Below are positions 1 through 5,659 of a DNA stretch of 5,659 bases, piece after piece. How positions within the stretch are numbered: the first letter of the stretch is position 1; every line of letters starts with the position of its first letter. Origin of the DNA: UBA10427 sp003500135 (GTDB lineage Bacteria > Bacteroidota > Bacteroidia > Cytophagales > Cyclobacteriaceae); contig CAWZYQ010000196.1 of NCBI GenBank assembly GCA_963966275.1, forward strand, positions 1 to 5,659, read 5' to 3'. The translations under genes were made by a program, and so were the position numbers. The notes beneath the pieces are model-generated. The model was not told the origin of the DNA. It saw only the letters and a list, made by a program, of their open reading frames with translations, and did not search any database.

Positions 1-901
1 TCGTAGCGCCTTCTTCATGACCCTGCAGTAAGGCCCTTTTTTTGCGAAGCTTTTTAAATAAAAGACCGTGGGAAGGGCTGAAGAAGAAAGCCAATGTAAA
101 AAAAATTCCGGCCATTACGGCCATGGCGCCTGCTATCGAACCATTAAGCGCTACTGCCAGATAATAACCAGATCCGGCTGTGAGTATGCCAATGCCACTG
201 GAGATCATCAGCATTTTCTTAAAATCATCTGTTAATAAATATGCCGTAGCCGGTGGTACCACGAGAAAAGCAATCACCAATATGGCGCCCACAATTTCGA
301 AGGAAGCTACGGTAGTGATCGACACCAGTGACATTAGCAGATAGTGCCATAATGGTATAGAAATGCCGATTGTAAAAGCGAAACCGGGATCGAAGGTAGT
401 GGCATATAGTGGCTTGTAGCCCAGGGAGATAAACGCAATGATGATCAGTAGCACACCGCCCAGTACCCATATGGCCCGCGGGCCTAAATTAATGCCTGAA
501 TCGAGCAGCCAAACGTCAAACGGTACATAGGCTATTTCGCCATACAGTACACAATCCTGATCGAGATCTACTTGTCCGGCAAATACGCTGATCATGATAA
601 TGCCAATGGCAAATAACAATGTAAATGTCACCCCTATGGATGCGTCTGTTTGCAGTTTTCCTTTTTTGTGAATGAGTTCGATCAGCAAGGTGGTAAACAC
701 GCCGGTAAGGGCGGCTGCAAAAAGCATGACCATCGAATCGCGCTGCCCGGTGTATAGGAAGGCAATGACAATGCCCGGCAATACCGCATGGCTGATCGCA
801 TCACCGATCATCGCCATTTTGCGCAGGATAAGGTAACACCCCAACAAGCTACAGGTGATGGCGACGAGTGAACCGGTGGTTATGATCCAGAATGCATTCA
901 T
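1..901 (-). CDS. mntD: Metal ABC transporter permease, second subunit (MntD/TroD-like), 3' end outside window
   Basis: This is an ABC-3 family inner-membrane permease that would pair with the upstream permease to form the channel of a Mn/Fe/Zn importer. I translated the minus strand from the ATG at 901 and found 300 uninterrupted codons to the window edge, so the stop codon is missing. Several hydrophobic segments are visible, roughly residues 5-25, 35-51, 57-76, 88-108, 145-161, 187-221, 231-252 and 255-275. The family signature GDAxxH lies at residues 33-38 (IGDAISHAVLPG at 32-43), with a periplasmic-type segment DLDQDCVLYGE at 112-122. The start overlaps the stop of the upstream permease by one base (TAATG), which implies translational coupling. 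The membrane core is complete near residue 278, followed by a basic stretch (KKLRKKR, 283-289). Whether the protein stops soon after or carries an extension, as its partner does, cannot be seen. Confidence 0.93.
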   Translation of the reverse strand, partial: MNAFWIITTGSLVAITCSLLGCYLILRKMAMIGDAISHAVLPGIVIAFLYTGQRDSMVMLFAAALTGVFTTLLIELIHKKGKLQTDASIGVTFTLLFAIGIIMISVFAGQVDLDQDCVLYGEIAYVPFDVWLLDSGINLGPRAIWVLGGVLLIIIAFISLGYKPLYATTFDPGFAFTIGISIPLWHYLLMSLVSITTVASFEIVGAILVIAFLVVPPATAYLLTDDFKKMLMISSGIGILTAGSGYYLAVALNGSIAGAMAVMAGIFFTLAFFFSPSHGLLFKKLRKKRALLQGHEEGAT

Positions 902-2193
902 TATTCGTAAGGGATTTTTGATTGATGAGGGTCTTCGCTGGGATAGTTCAACGTTTGTTCCAGTTGTTTTTCCAACTCAGGCGTAATAAAGTGTTCTATC
1001 GTCTCTGCGTCTTCGTGAACGTGGTCAGAGGCAATGTTCAGGTATTCTGTGAGGTACAATTCCCACAAACGGTGAATACGAACCAACCTGCTGCCTTTTT
1101 TATAACCGGCATTGGTAAGTTCCCAGCCTTGTGAATGCTTCCTGAAATATCCTTGCCGGGTTAGTTTTGCCAGGTGGCCTTTTAGTTTGGATTCGGGCAT
1201 AGGCCTTCTTCTAATAAGGTCCGTGGCGGTCATTGAACTGGTAAAATCTTTCCGATCTTCCCCGATATGATAACCGGCTTTTATGATATTTTCTTCATTG
1301 ATCATCAGGCGAATACGACGTTGTTTGATCATGTATTGTAAAATACCCTTTTTAGGAGCAAAGAAAAAGCTGATAAAAGCAAATACACTGGCTACCACGA
1401 CGATCCATGGGCCTGTCGGCATGGAAGGGTAGAGGTAAGATACCAGCGCCCCGGTAAACCCCGAAACAGCACCAATGACAGCTGCCATAATGATCATCAG
1501 CTTGAGATTGTCCGTCCAGAAGCGTGCCGCTGCTGCCGGTGTGATCAACATAGCGGCCATAAGTACAACCCCAACCGCCTGTATACCAATAACCACGGCC
1601 AGTACCGTTAATGAAGTCATGAGGAAATCCAGGCGTTTAACGGGCAGGCCCATAGAAGATGCATACTCCCGGTCGAAACAGACCAGGGCAAATTCTTTAA
1701 AAAGAAAGGAAACGGTGAGCACCATTAACAAGGCAATAGCAGAAAAGATAATAACATCGCTTCCCAGCATCGCGGCGGCTTTTCCAAAAAGAAAGTGATC
1801 CAGTCCGCTCTGATTTGCGTTGCCGCTATGTTGTATAAAAGTAAGCATTAATATGCCCAGACCAAAAGTAACGGAAAGCACCATTCCTATTGCCGTATCC
1901 TCTTTAATCCTGGAGTGCAGGGTTATTTTGTCGATCAGGATCATCGACAGCCATCCGGCCAGAAAAGCGCCGGGAATGAGAATCAAAGGATCTTTGGCGC
2001 CTCCAATCATAAAAGCCAGGCAAATACCGGGCAACACTGAATGAGCTACGGCATCACCTACCAGGGCTTTTTTCCGAAGGAATGTAAAAGCACCGATAAT
2101 AGCCGAACTGCTGGTGAGCAATATGCTTCCCAGCACTACCGTCCGTACGTTGGGGTCGCTTAAACTAAGGAAATCTATTATCTGCTCGTACAT
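901..2193 (-). CDS. mntC: Metal ABC transporter permease fused to a C-terminal DtxR-type winged-helix/dimerisation module
   Basis: This is the first channel subunit of the metal importer, with a second domain attached. Residues 1-280 form an ABC-3 permease with several membrane segments (about 19-38, 52-88, 101-121, 144-166, 192-222, 232-254 and 262-280) and the signature VGDAVAHSVLPG at 45-56. After a basic linker (KKGILQYMIKQRR, 281-293), residues from about 297 to 430 match the first two domains of DtxR/MntR regulators. They contain a winged helix (about 318-370), then HRLWELY (374-380) and VHEDAETIEH (392-401), and end at DPHQSKIPYE. The visible metal-site residues are H374, E378, H393, E397, E400 and H401; no SH3/FeoA-like third domain follows. 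The usual length for the plain permease is under 300 residues, so the 430 here is explained by the fusion. The start lies one base after the ATPase stop (TAATATG). Chlamydial YtgC has the same architecture. The call is firm for both parts; DNA binding by the fused part is inferred. Confidence 0.95.
   Translation of the reverse strand: MYEQIIDFLSLSDPNVRTVVLGSILLTSSSAIIGAFTFLRKKALVGDAVAHSVLPGICLAFMIGGAKDPLILIPGAFLAGWLSMILIDKITLHSRIKEDTAIGMVLSVTFGLGILMLTFIQHSGNANQSGLDHFLFGKAAAMLGSDVIIFSAIALLMVLTVSFLFKEFALVCFDREYASSMGLPVKRLDFLMTSLTVLAVVIGIQAVGVVLMAAMLITPAAAARFWTDNLKLMIIMAAVIGAVSGFTGALVSYLYPSMPTGPWIVVVASVFAFISFFFAPKKGILQYMIKQRRIRLMINEENIIKAGYHIGEDRKDFTSSMTATDLIRRRPMPESKLKGHLAKLTRQGYFRKHSQGWELTNAGYKKGSRLVRIHRLWELYLTEYLNIASDHVHEDAETIEHFITPELEKQLEQTLNYPSEDPHQSKIPYE
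904..1326 (-). other. DtxR-like winged-helix and metal-binding/dimerisation domains at the permease C terminus
   Basis: This marks the part of the permease gene coding residues 290-430. The segment aligns by eye with the stand-alone regulator at 3930-4601. An EEN..K..YH pattern occurs in the first helix of both (residues 300-309 here, 10-19 there). HRLWE (374-378) matches HRLWE (82-86), VHEDAETIEH (392-401) matches VHEIAEQLEH (100-109), and DPHQSKIP matches DPHGDPIP. The module ends exactly where the SH3/FeoA-like domain of the regulator would begin. The recognition-helix region differs (PESKLKGHLAKL versus ASASDMVKRL), so a different DNA target, or none, is plausible. Confidence 0.88.
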
Positions 2194-2194
2194 A

Positions 2195-2986
2195 TTATTT
2201 GGTCTCTCTTGCCGGAAGCCCTTCTCTTTGCAACAGGTTTCCTATTTCCGTTAATAAGGTCAACTTGCCTCCATAGGTTTTTTGTAACAGTTCCGAGGTA
2301 AATACCTCAGTGACCGGGCCGCTTGCTACCAATCTGGTATTCAGCAATAAAATCCACTCGAAGTATTTTATTGCCGATTGCAGGTCGTGATGTACCACGA
2401 CGACAGTTTTCCCTTTACCGGTCATTTCGTGCAGCAGGTCTATGATCGCATTTTCTGTGGCGGCATCCACCCCGGCAAACGGTTCGTCCATGAAATACAG
2501 ATCAGCATGTTGCGCAAGGGCACGGGCCAGGAATACGCGTTGTTGCTGACCACCGGAGAGCTCGGATATCTGTCGTTTACTGAATTTTTCCATGCCTACC
2601 TTTTGCAGGGCATCCATGGCGAGCTCTCTGTCTGCTTTGCGAATTCTTTTAAACATTCCGGCATCAGAATATCGGCCCATTAAAACCACATCAAATACAG
2701 AGGCAGGAAAGTCCCAGTCAACAGAGCCTCGTTGTGGAACATAACTTACCCGCTTCCTGACTTCATCGAGCGGTTTATCGAATATTTTGCTGTAGCCGCT
2801 ACTTGGCTTGATCAATCCCATAATAGTTTTGATCAACGTTGACTTACCGGCACCATTCGGACCAATAATGCCTGTTAAGGAACCGGCCGGTATGGTAAGG
2901 TCGATGTCCCAAAGAACAGGTTTTTTGTGATAGGTAACAGTAAGGTCGTGTATTTCCAGTACCGGGTTTTTTGCTTCTTTAATCAT
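2195..2986 (-). CDS. mntB: Metal ABC transporter ATP-binding protein (MntB/TroB/ZnuC-like)
   Basis: This is the cytoplasmic ATPase that powers the Mn/Zn/Fe importer, 263 residues long, which is normal for the family. All nucleotide-binding motifs are intact: Walker A GPNGAGKST (42-50), Q-loop YVPQ (82-85), signature LSGGQQQR (143-150), Walker B LYFMDEP (163-169, catalytic E168), D-loop GVDA (172-175) and switch histidine H200 in VHHDL. The sequence around VPQRGSVDWDFP (83-94) is typical of the TroB/MntB branch, in which a DWxFP segment follows the Q-loop. The ATG at 2986 lies 6 nt after the lipoprotein stop, and the stop lies 1 nt before the permease start, so the gene sits inside a tightly coupled operon. 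No Shine-Dalgarno sequence is visible. The ATPase family is certain; the transported metal is inferred from the neighbours. Confidence 0.96.
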   Translation of the reverse strand: MIKEAKNPVLEIHDLTVTYHKKPVLWDIDLTIPAGSLTGIIGPNGAGKSTLIKTIMGLIKPSSGYSKIFDKPLDEVRKRVSYVPQRGSVDWDFPASVFDVVLMGRYSDAGMFKRIRKADRELAMDALQKVGMEKFSKRQISELSGGQQQRVFLARALAQHADLYFMDEPFAGVDAATENAIIDLLHEMTGKGKTVVVVHHDLQSAIKYFEWILLLNTRLVASGPVTEVFTSELLQKTYGGKLTLLTEIGNLLQREGLPARETK

Positions 2987-2992
2987 AATCCA

Positions 2993-3916
2993 TCATCTTA
3001 AGGCCTCAACAATAGTGGTGACATTGTGTCGTACCATGCCCACATAATTTCCTTCAGGTGTTCCCGATTCCCCCATTGCATCGGAAAACAGGCTGCCACC
3101 AATTTTTACTTCATGGCCTTTTTCCCGGCAACCTTCAATCACCGCCCTTAGCGCTTTATCAGAAACTGAAGTTTCCACAAAAACTGCCTTTATTTTTTTT
3201 TCAATAATAAAATTAACCAATCTGATCACATCCTGAAGTCCTATATCGGATAGGGTAGAAATGCCCTGGAGGCCCCTTACATCTATACCGTAAGCCTCGC
3301 CAAAATATCCGAAGGCATCATGTGCAGTGATCATAATGCGTTGTCCTTCCGGGATTTTTTTCAACTCGGAAGCCACCCATTGATCGAGCGAATCCAATGC
3401 GCTCAGGTAGGTTTTCATATTTTGCTCGTAATAAGCCGTATTCAAGGTATCTGCTTCAGCCAACACTTCCCCCGCATAACGAACAGCCTGCGACCAAAGT
3501 TCCACATCAAACCAAATATGTGGATCGGGAGCATTTTCATAAGTGTCGCTTTGCCGTATGCCAGATGTCTTCAGCCCGTCAGCAACAGCATATACCTGCT
3601 TGGTCCTTTTTAACTTTTCCAGTATTTCACCCATCTTTCCTTCAAGGTGAAGGCCGTTGTAGAAGATCATATCCGCATCGCTCATCAGGGTAAGGTCTCC
3701 TTGTGTAGCTTTGTATAGGTGAGGATCTACACCAGGCCCCATTAATGTATTTACTTCAACACTATCTCCCGATATTTGCTTTAAGGCATCGCCAATCATG
3801 CCGGTGGTAGCTACAACTTTTAACTTCCCTTTATTTTTTTCGGCTTTCGGTTGACAGGAAAAAAACAATAAAGAAATGATTAAAATGTTTATAAAATACT
3901 TTAAGAAAAAGGTCAT
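2993..3916 (-). CDS. mntA: Metal-binding substrate-binding lipoprotein of the ABC importer (TroA/MntA-like, cluster A-I)
   Basis: This is the periplasmic receptor that captures Mn2+, Zn2+ or Fe2+ and delivers it to the permeases. From the ATG at 3916 the protein has 307 residues. A lipoprotein signal comes first (K6, hydrophobic run 7-18, FFSC with the lipidated cysteine at 21), then the TroA fold. Predicted metal ligands are H66 in VDPHLYKAT, H133 in PDPHIWFD, H199 in TAHDAFGYF and D279 in SLFSDAMG, a complete His-His-His-Asp set like that of TroA. There is no long His-rich loop of the kind common in ZnuA. An upstream in-frame ATG at 3946 would add 10 residues and overlap the regulator gene by 17 nt. 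I prefer 3916 because it leaves a short normal n-region and starts 14 nt past the regulator stop, but 3946 is possible. The stop is 6 nt from the ATPase start. Confidence 0.94.
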   Translation of the reverse strand: MTFFLKYFINILIISLLFFSCQPKAEKNKGKLKVVATTGMIGDALKQISGDSVEVNTLMGPGVDPHLYKATQGDLTLMSDADMIFYNGLHLEGKMGEILEKLKRTKQVYAVADGLKTSGIRQSDTYENAPDPHIWFDVELWSQAVRYAGEVLAEADTLNTAYYEQNMKTYLSALDSLDQWVASELKKIPEGQRIMITAHDAFGYFGEAYGIDVRGLQGISTLSDIGLQDVIRLVNFIIEKKIKAVFVETSVSDKALRAVIEGCREKGHEVKIGGSLFSDAMGESGTPEGNYVGMVRHNVTTIVEALR

Positions 3917-3929
3917 ATTGTATTGTTTA

Positions 3930-4601
3930 TCAGTTTTTTGAAACATATAAATTACTAGCCACCTGAGCTGAAATATATAGCTCCTTTTTGTCGTTCAGGC
4001 AAATTTTCATGCTGTCGTCAAACTCCACTTTTTCCATTACGCGTATATTCGCACCGAGCTGTATATCCAATTTATCGAGGTACTGCAAAAATGAAGAGGA
4101 GGTGTCCTTCACGGCAAGAAAGTCACCTGATTCACCATCGTGCAAATCGGATAGGGGTTTCCTTGGTCTTGTTGATACTGAACCATTTTCGTCAGGTATA
4201 GGATCGCCATGTGGATCGTGTTTGGGAAAGCCCAGAAACTCGTCGAGCCGACGGATTAGCAGGGGTGACCTGATATGCTCCAATTGTTCCGCAATTTCAT
4301 GTACTTCGTCCCAGTTGAAGTTTAATTTCTCAACCAAAAAGACCTCCCACAACCTGTGTTTTCTTATCACCTTCAATGCGAGCTTTATTCCTTCAGGGGA
4401 AATATTGGCTCCCTGGTATTTTTCATATTGAAGCAGCTTTTTTCTCGCCAGTCTTTTGACCATATCACTTGCAGAAGCAGGTTTTGTTTGCAGTCTGTCC
4501 GATATGGCATTGGTGGAAACAGCCTGGGTTCCGCCAACCGATAAATGGTATATGGCCTTTAAGTAATTTTCCTCGGTAAAACTTAATTCCGTTTGTGGCA
4601 T
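3930..4601 (-). CDS. mntR: DtxR/MntR-family metal-dependent transcriptional regulator, three-domain type
   Basis: This is a cytoplasmic repressor expected to sense Mn2+ or Fe2+ and switch off the import operon that it heads. Its 223 residues have the full DtxR layout: winged helix (about 8-75, recognition helix near 41-54), metal-binding/dimerisation domain (about 76-136), and a C-terminal SH3/FeoA-like domain (about 155-218). Candidate metal ligands are H82 and E86 (HRLWE), H101, E105, E108 and H109 (VHEIAEQLEH). The Glu at 105, in the position of the DtxR cysteine, resembles MntR. In the first helix, EENYLK places N12 and K15 where B. subtilis MntR has Asp8 and Glu11, so the site is not a plain copy of MntR. 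The gene is first in the operon, 14 nt before the lipoprotein gene, and a promoter with a palindrome lies just upstream, which suggests autoregulation. Mn versus Fe cannot be decided. Confidence 0.93.
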   Translation of the reverse strand: MPQTELSFTEENYLKAIYHLSVGGTQAVSTNAISDRLQTKPASASDMVKRLARKKLLQYEKYQGANISPEGIKLALKVIRKHRLWEVFLVEKLNFNWDEVHEIAEQLEHIRSPLLIRRLDEFLGFPKHDPHGDPIPDENGSVSTRPRKPLSDLHDGESGDFLAVKDTSSSFLQYLDKLDIQLGANIRVMEKVEFDDSMKICLNDKKELYISAQVASNLYVSKN

Positions 4602-4657
4602 ACTATTATTAAACCTGTTTTAGTTAATCCTTTGAAGACCTTGTTTGATTTCATATA

Positions 4658-4665
4658 CAAAGGTA
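4658..4665 (-). promoter_or_regulatory. Probable Bacteroidota-type -7 promoter element for the metal operon
   Basis: The minus strand reads TACCTTTG, an exact match to the Bacteroidota -7 consensus TAnnTTTG. It lies 56 bp upstream of the regulator ATG, which would give a leader of roughly 50 nt. A clean -33 TTG element at the usual distance is not obvious; that position falls in a T-rich stretch inside the adjacent inverted repeat. An AATTTG sequence occurs further upstream (near 4698-4703) but is too far away. This is the only good promoter match between the glycosyltransferase stop and the regulator start. Confidence 0.55.
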
Positions 4666-4669
4666 TCCT

Positions 4670-4689
4670 ATTTTAGATGATCCTAAAAT
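4670..4689. promoter_or_regulatory. Candidate operator: inverted repeat ATTTTAG-N6-CTAAAAT
   Basis: Two perfect 7-base arms, ATTTTAG (4670-4676) and CTAAAAT (4683-4689), flank the 6-base spacer ATGATC. The repeat starts 4 bp upstream of the TACCTTTG box, within the region RNA polymerase must contact, so a bound dimer should block transcription. The TTTTAG/CTAAAA halves resemble the TTAGG-type halves of DtxR-family operators. The immediate neighbour downstream encodes a DtxR-type repressor, making it the likely ligand. Binding is inferred, not shown. Confidence 0.55.
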
Positions 4690-4757
4690 TATTTTTACAA
4701 ATTACTAAATAACGAATTACAGATTAAGTAGTTGTCCTGAGAATAATGTTTTGCACC

Positions 4758-5659
4758 TCAATCAAGTGAGGAAAGTTCATCCAGGGCTTTAAGTAATTTT
4801 CCGGCTTCTTTATCCCAGAAAACATCATTTCCGGGCCGGGTAATATAAAAGTCTGTGTTATCCATTTCACGAAGGAGTGAAGCTGGTGGGTGGTTATAAT
4901 CGATGAACAAAGCAGCGGGATAAGGAGTGCATATTTCTTCCCAGGCAGGGTTTTTAGTGATGATCATGGGTTTTTGCAAGGCCAGGCATTCATAAAGTTT
5001 TGTGGGGATGCGATTTTGAAGCGCCTTGTCCAGTTGATAAGGCAATAAAACGACATCTGATGCCATTATGGCCTCAGTGATTTCCCGGTGCGGAATCGCT
5101 TCAAGGCTTCCACAATATTCCACGAAAGGAAGGCCAGCGCTGGCTTCGTGCAATTGGTCATGAAGTTTTTTAATATGACATAAACCTATGATTTTTAAAC
5201 AGATAGATGAGTCCTGTTGATGTAAAAATTTAGCTAAATTGATAGCCTGCCAAATGCCGTAATTGGCGGCAATGGTGCCGGTATACAGAAACTTTCTCAG
5301 GAATTGGCTTCTGGTTTGGGGCAATTGATCTTTTCGTAAAAAATCACTAAGCTGGGCTTTATTTTCAATTATGGTTGTTTTATTGGTTGGAATAAAGCTC
5401 ATTTCTTTGGTGTAGCACTTTTCAGCGAGGAAAAAGTGGTCAAACATATGGCTGAGCGCTTTTTCACGTAGCCTTATGAGATAGGCCAAGGGCTTTTGCC
5501 ATTGAGAATAATGCCTGGTGTATAAGATATTGCGATAGTAATTCTCCTGAATATCATACACGATTTTGGCGCCAAATAATATTTTGATTGCAATCGTAAT
5601 TTCCAGTAATTCATGGGTGTTACATATGATTATTTCAGGCTTTACTTTAAATAGTTTTA
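4758..5659 (-). CDS. GT-B glycosyltransferase (group 1/GT4-like), 5' end outside window
   Basis: This is a probable sugar transferase acting at the cytoplasmic side of the membrane, as in polysaccharide or glycolipid synthesis; donor and acceptor are unknown. The reading frame is open to the right window edge and 299 codons are visible, so the N terminus is missing. A GTG at 5561 could be taken as a start. However, the 32 codons before it read as typical GT-B sequence (KPEIIICNTHELLE, then LFGAKIVYDIQE), so it is internal. In visible numbering, the C-terminal nucleotide-sugar-binding half begins near FLYTGTIA (123-130). It continues with ASDVVLLPY (199-207) and IPTKLYECLALQKPMI (217-232), where E223 corresponds to the last Glu of the EX7E motif and Asn replaces the first. 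The gene ends 156 bp before the regulator, with its own context out of view, so a functional link with metal uptake is unlikely. Confidence 0.85.
   Translation of the reverse strand, partial: KLFKVKPEIIICNTHELLEITIAIKILFGAKIVYDIQENYYRNILYTRHYSQWQKPLAYLIRLREKALSHMFDHFFLAEKCYTKEMSFIPTNKTTIIENKAQLSDFLRKDQLPQTRSQFLRKFLYTGTIAANYGIWQAINLAKFLHQQDSSICLKIIGLCHIKKLHDQLHEASAGLPFVEYCGSLEAIPHREITEAIMASDVVLLPYQLDKALQNRIPTKLYECLALQKPMIITKNPAWEEICTPYPAALFIDYNHPPASLLREMDNTDFYITRPGNDVFWDKEAGKLLKALDELSSLD

Noticed and set aside
225..470. Minus-strand reading frame of 81 codons
   Set aside because: It lies out of frame inside the second permease, whose own frame is open from 901 to base 1 with clear ABC-3 membrane segments.
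1475..2044. Two plus-strand reading frames (107 and 74 codons) opposite the permease
   Set aside because: Both are antisense to a long conserved membrane protein gene and show low-complexity Ile/Ser/Ala/Thr composition typical of antisense translation.
3988..4431. Plus-strand reading frame of 147 codons
   Set aside because: It is antisense to the DtxR-type regulator, Ser- and Cys-rich, and resembles no protein family; it is a shadow of the real gene.
4756..4771. CCTCA/TGAGG hairpin at the glycosyltransferase stop, considered as a terminator
   Set aside because: The stem is only 5 bp and no T-run follows it on the minus strand.
5559..5561. GTG as the start of the glycosyltransferase gene
   Set aside because: The same frame is open for 32 more codons to the window edge and those codons encode typical GT-B sequence (KPEIIICNTHELLE, LFGAKIVYDIQE), so the true start is outside the window.

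Overview
The window carries five closely packed genes of a first-row metal import operon, all on the minus strand, preceded by the end of an unrelated glycosyltransferase gene. The composition, the lack of Shine-Dalgarno sequences, a TAnnTTTG promoter element and the style of the proteins suggest a member of the Bacteroidota, perhaps Chitinophagaceae. That placement is inference, because no marker gene is present.

Layout in the direction of transcription (high to low coordinates): a GT-B glycosyltransferase whose 5' end lies outside the window (4758-5659); a 156-bp intergenic region with a TACCTTTG promoter box and an adjacent 7+7 inverted repeat that looks like the operator; a full-length three-domain DtxR/MntR-type regulator (3930-4601); a TroA/MntA-type lipoprotein that binds the metal (2993-3916); the ABC ATPase (2195-2986); a permease with a second DtxR-type winged-helix plus dimerisation module fused to its C terminus (901-2193); and a second permease that runs off the left edge (1-901). 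Gaps between the operon genes are 14, 6 and 1 nt, and the last pair overlaps by one base (TAATG), so they are probably co-transcribed and translationally coupled.

The proposed model is that the lipoprotein captures Mn2+ (or Fe2+/Zn2+) in the periplasm, the two permeases form the membrane channel, and the ATPase drives uptake. When the metal is plentiful, the stand-alone regulator would bind the operator beside the -7 box and shut the operon off. The symbols mntRABCD follow Bacillus subtilis usage; the metal itself cannot be settled from sequence.

The most interesting element is the permease-repressor fusion. It parallels the chlamydial YtgC permease, whose C-terminal repressor domain (YtgR) is released by cleavage. 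Here, however, a separate full-length DtxR regulator sits in the same operon, so two DtxR-type modules with different recognition helices are co-expressed.
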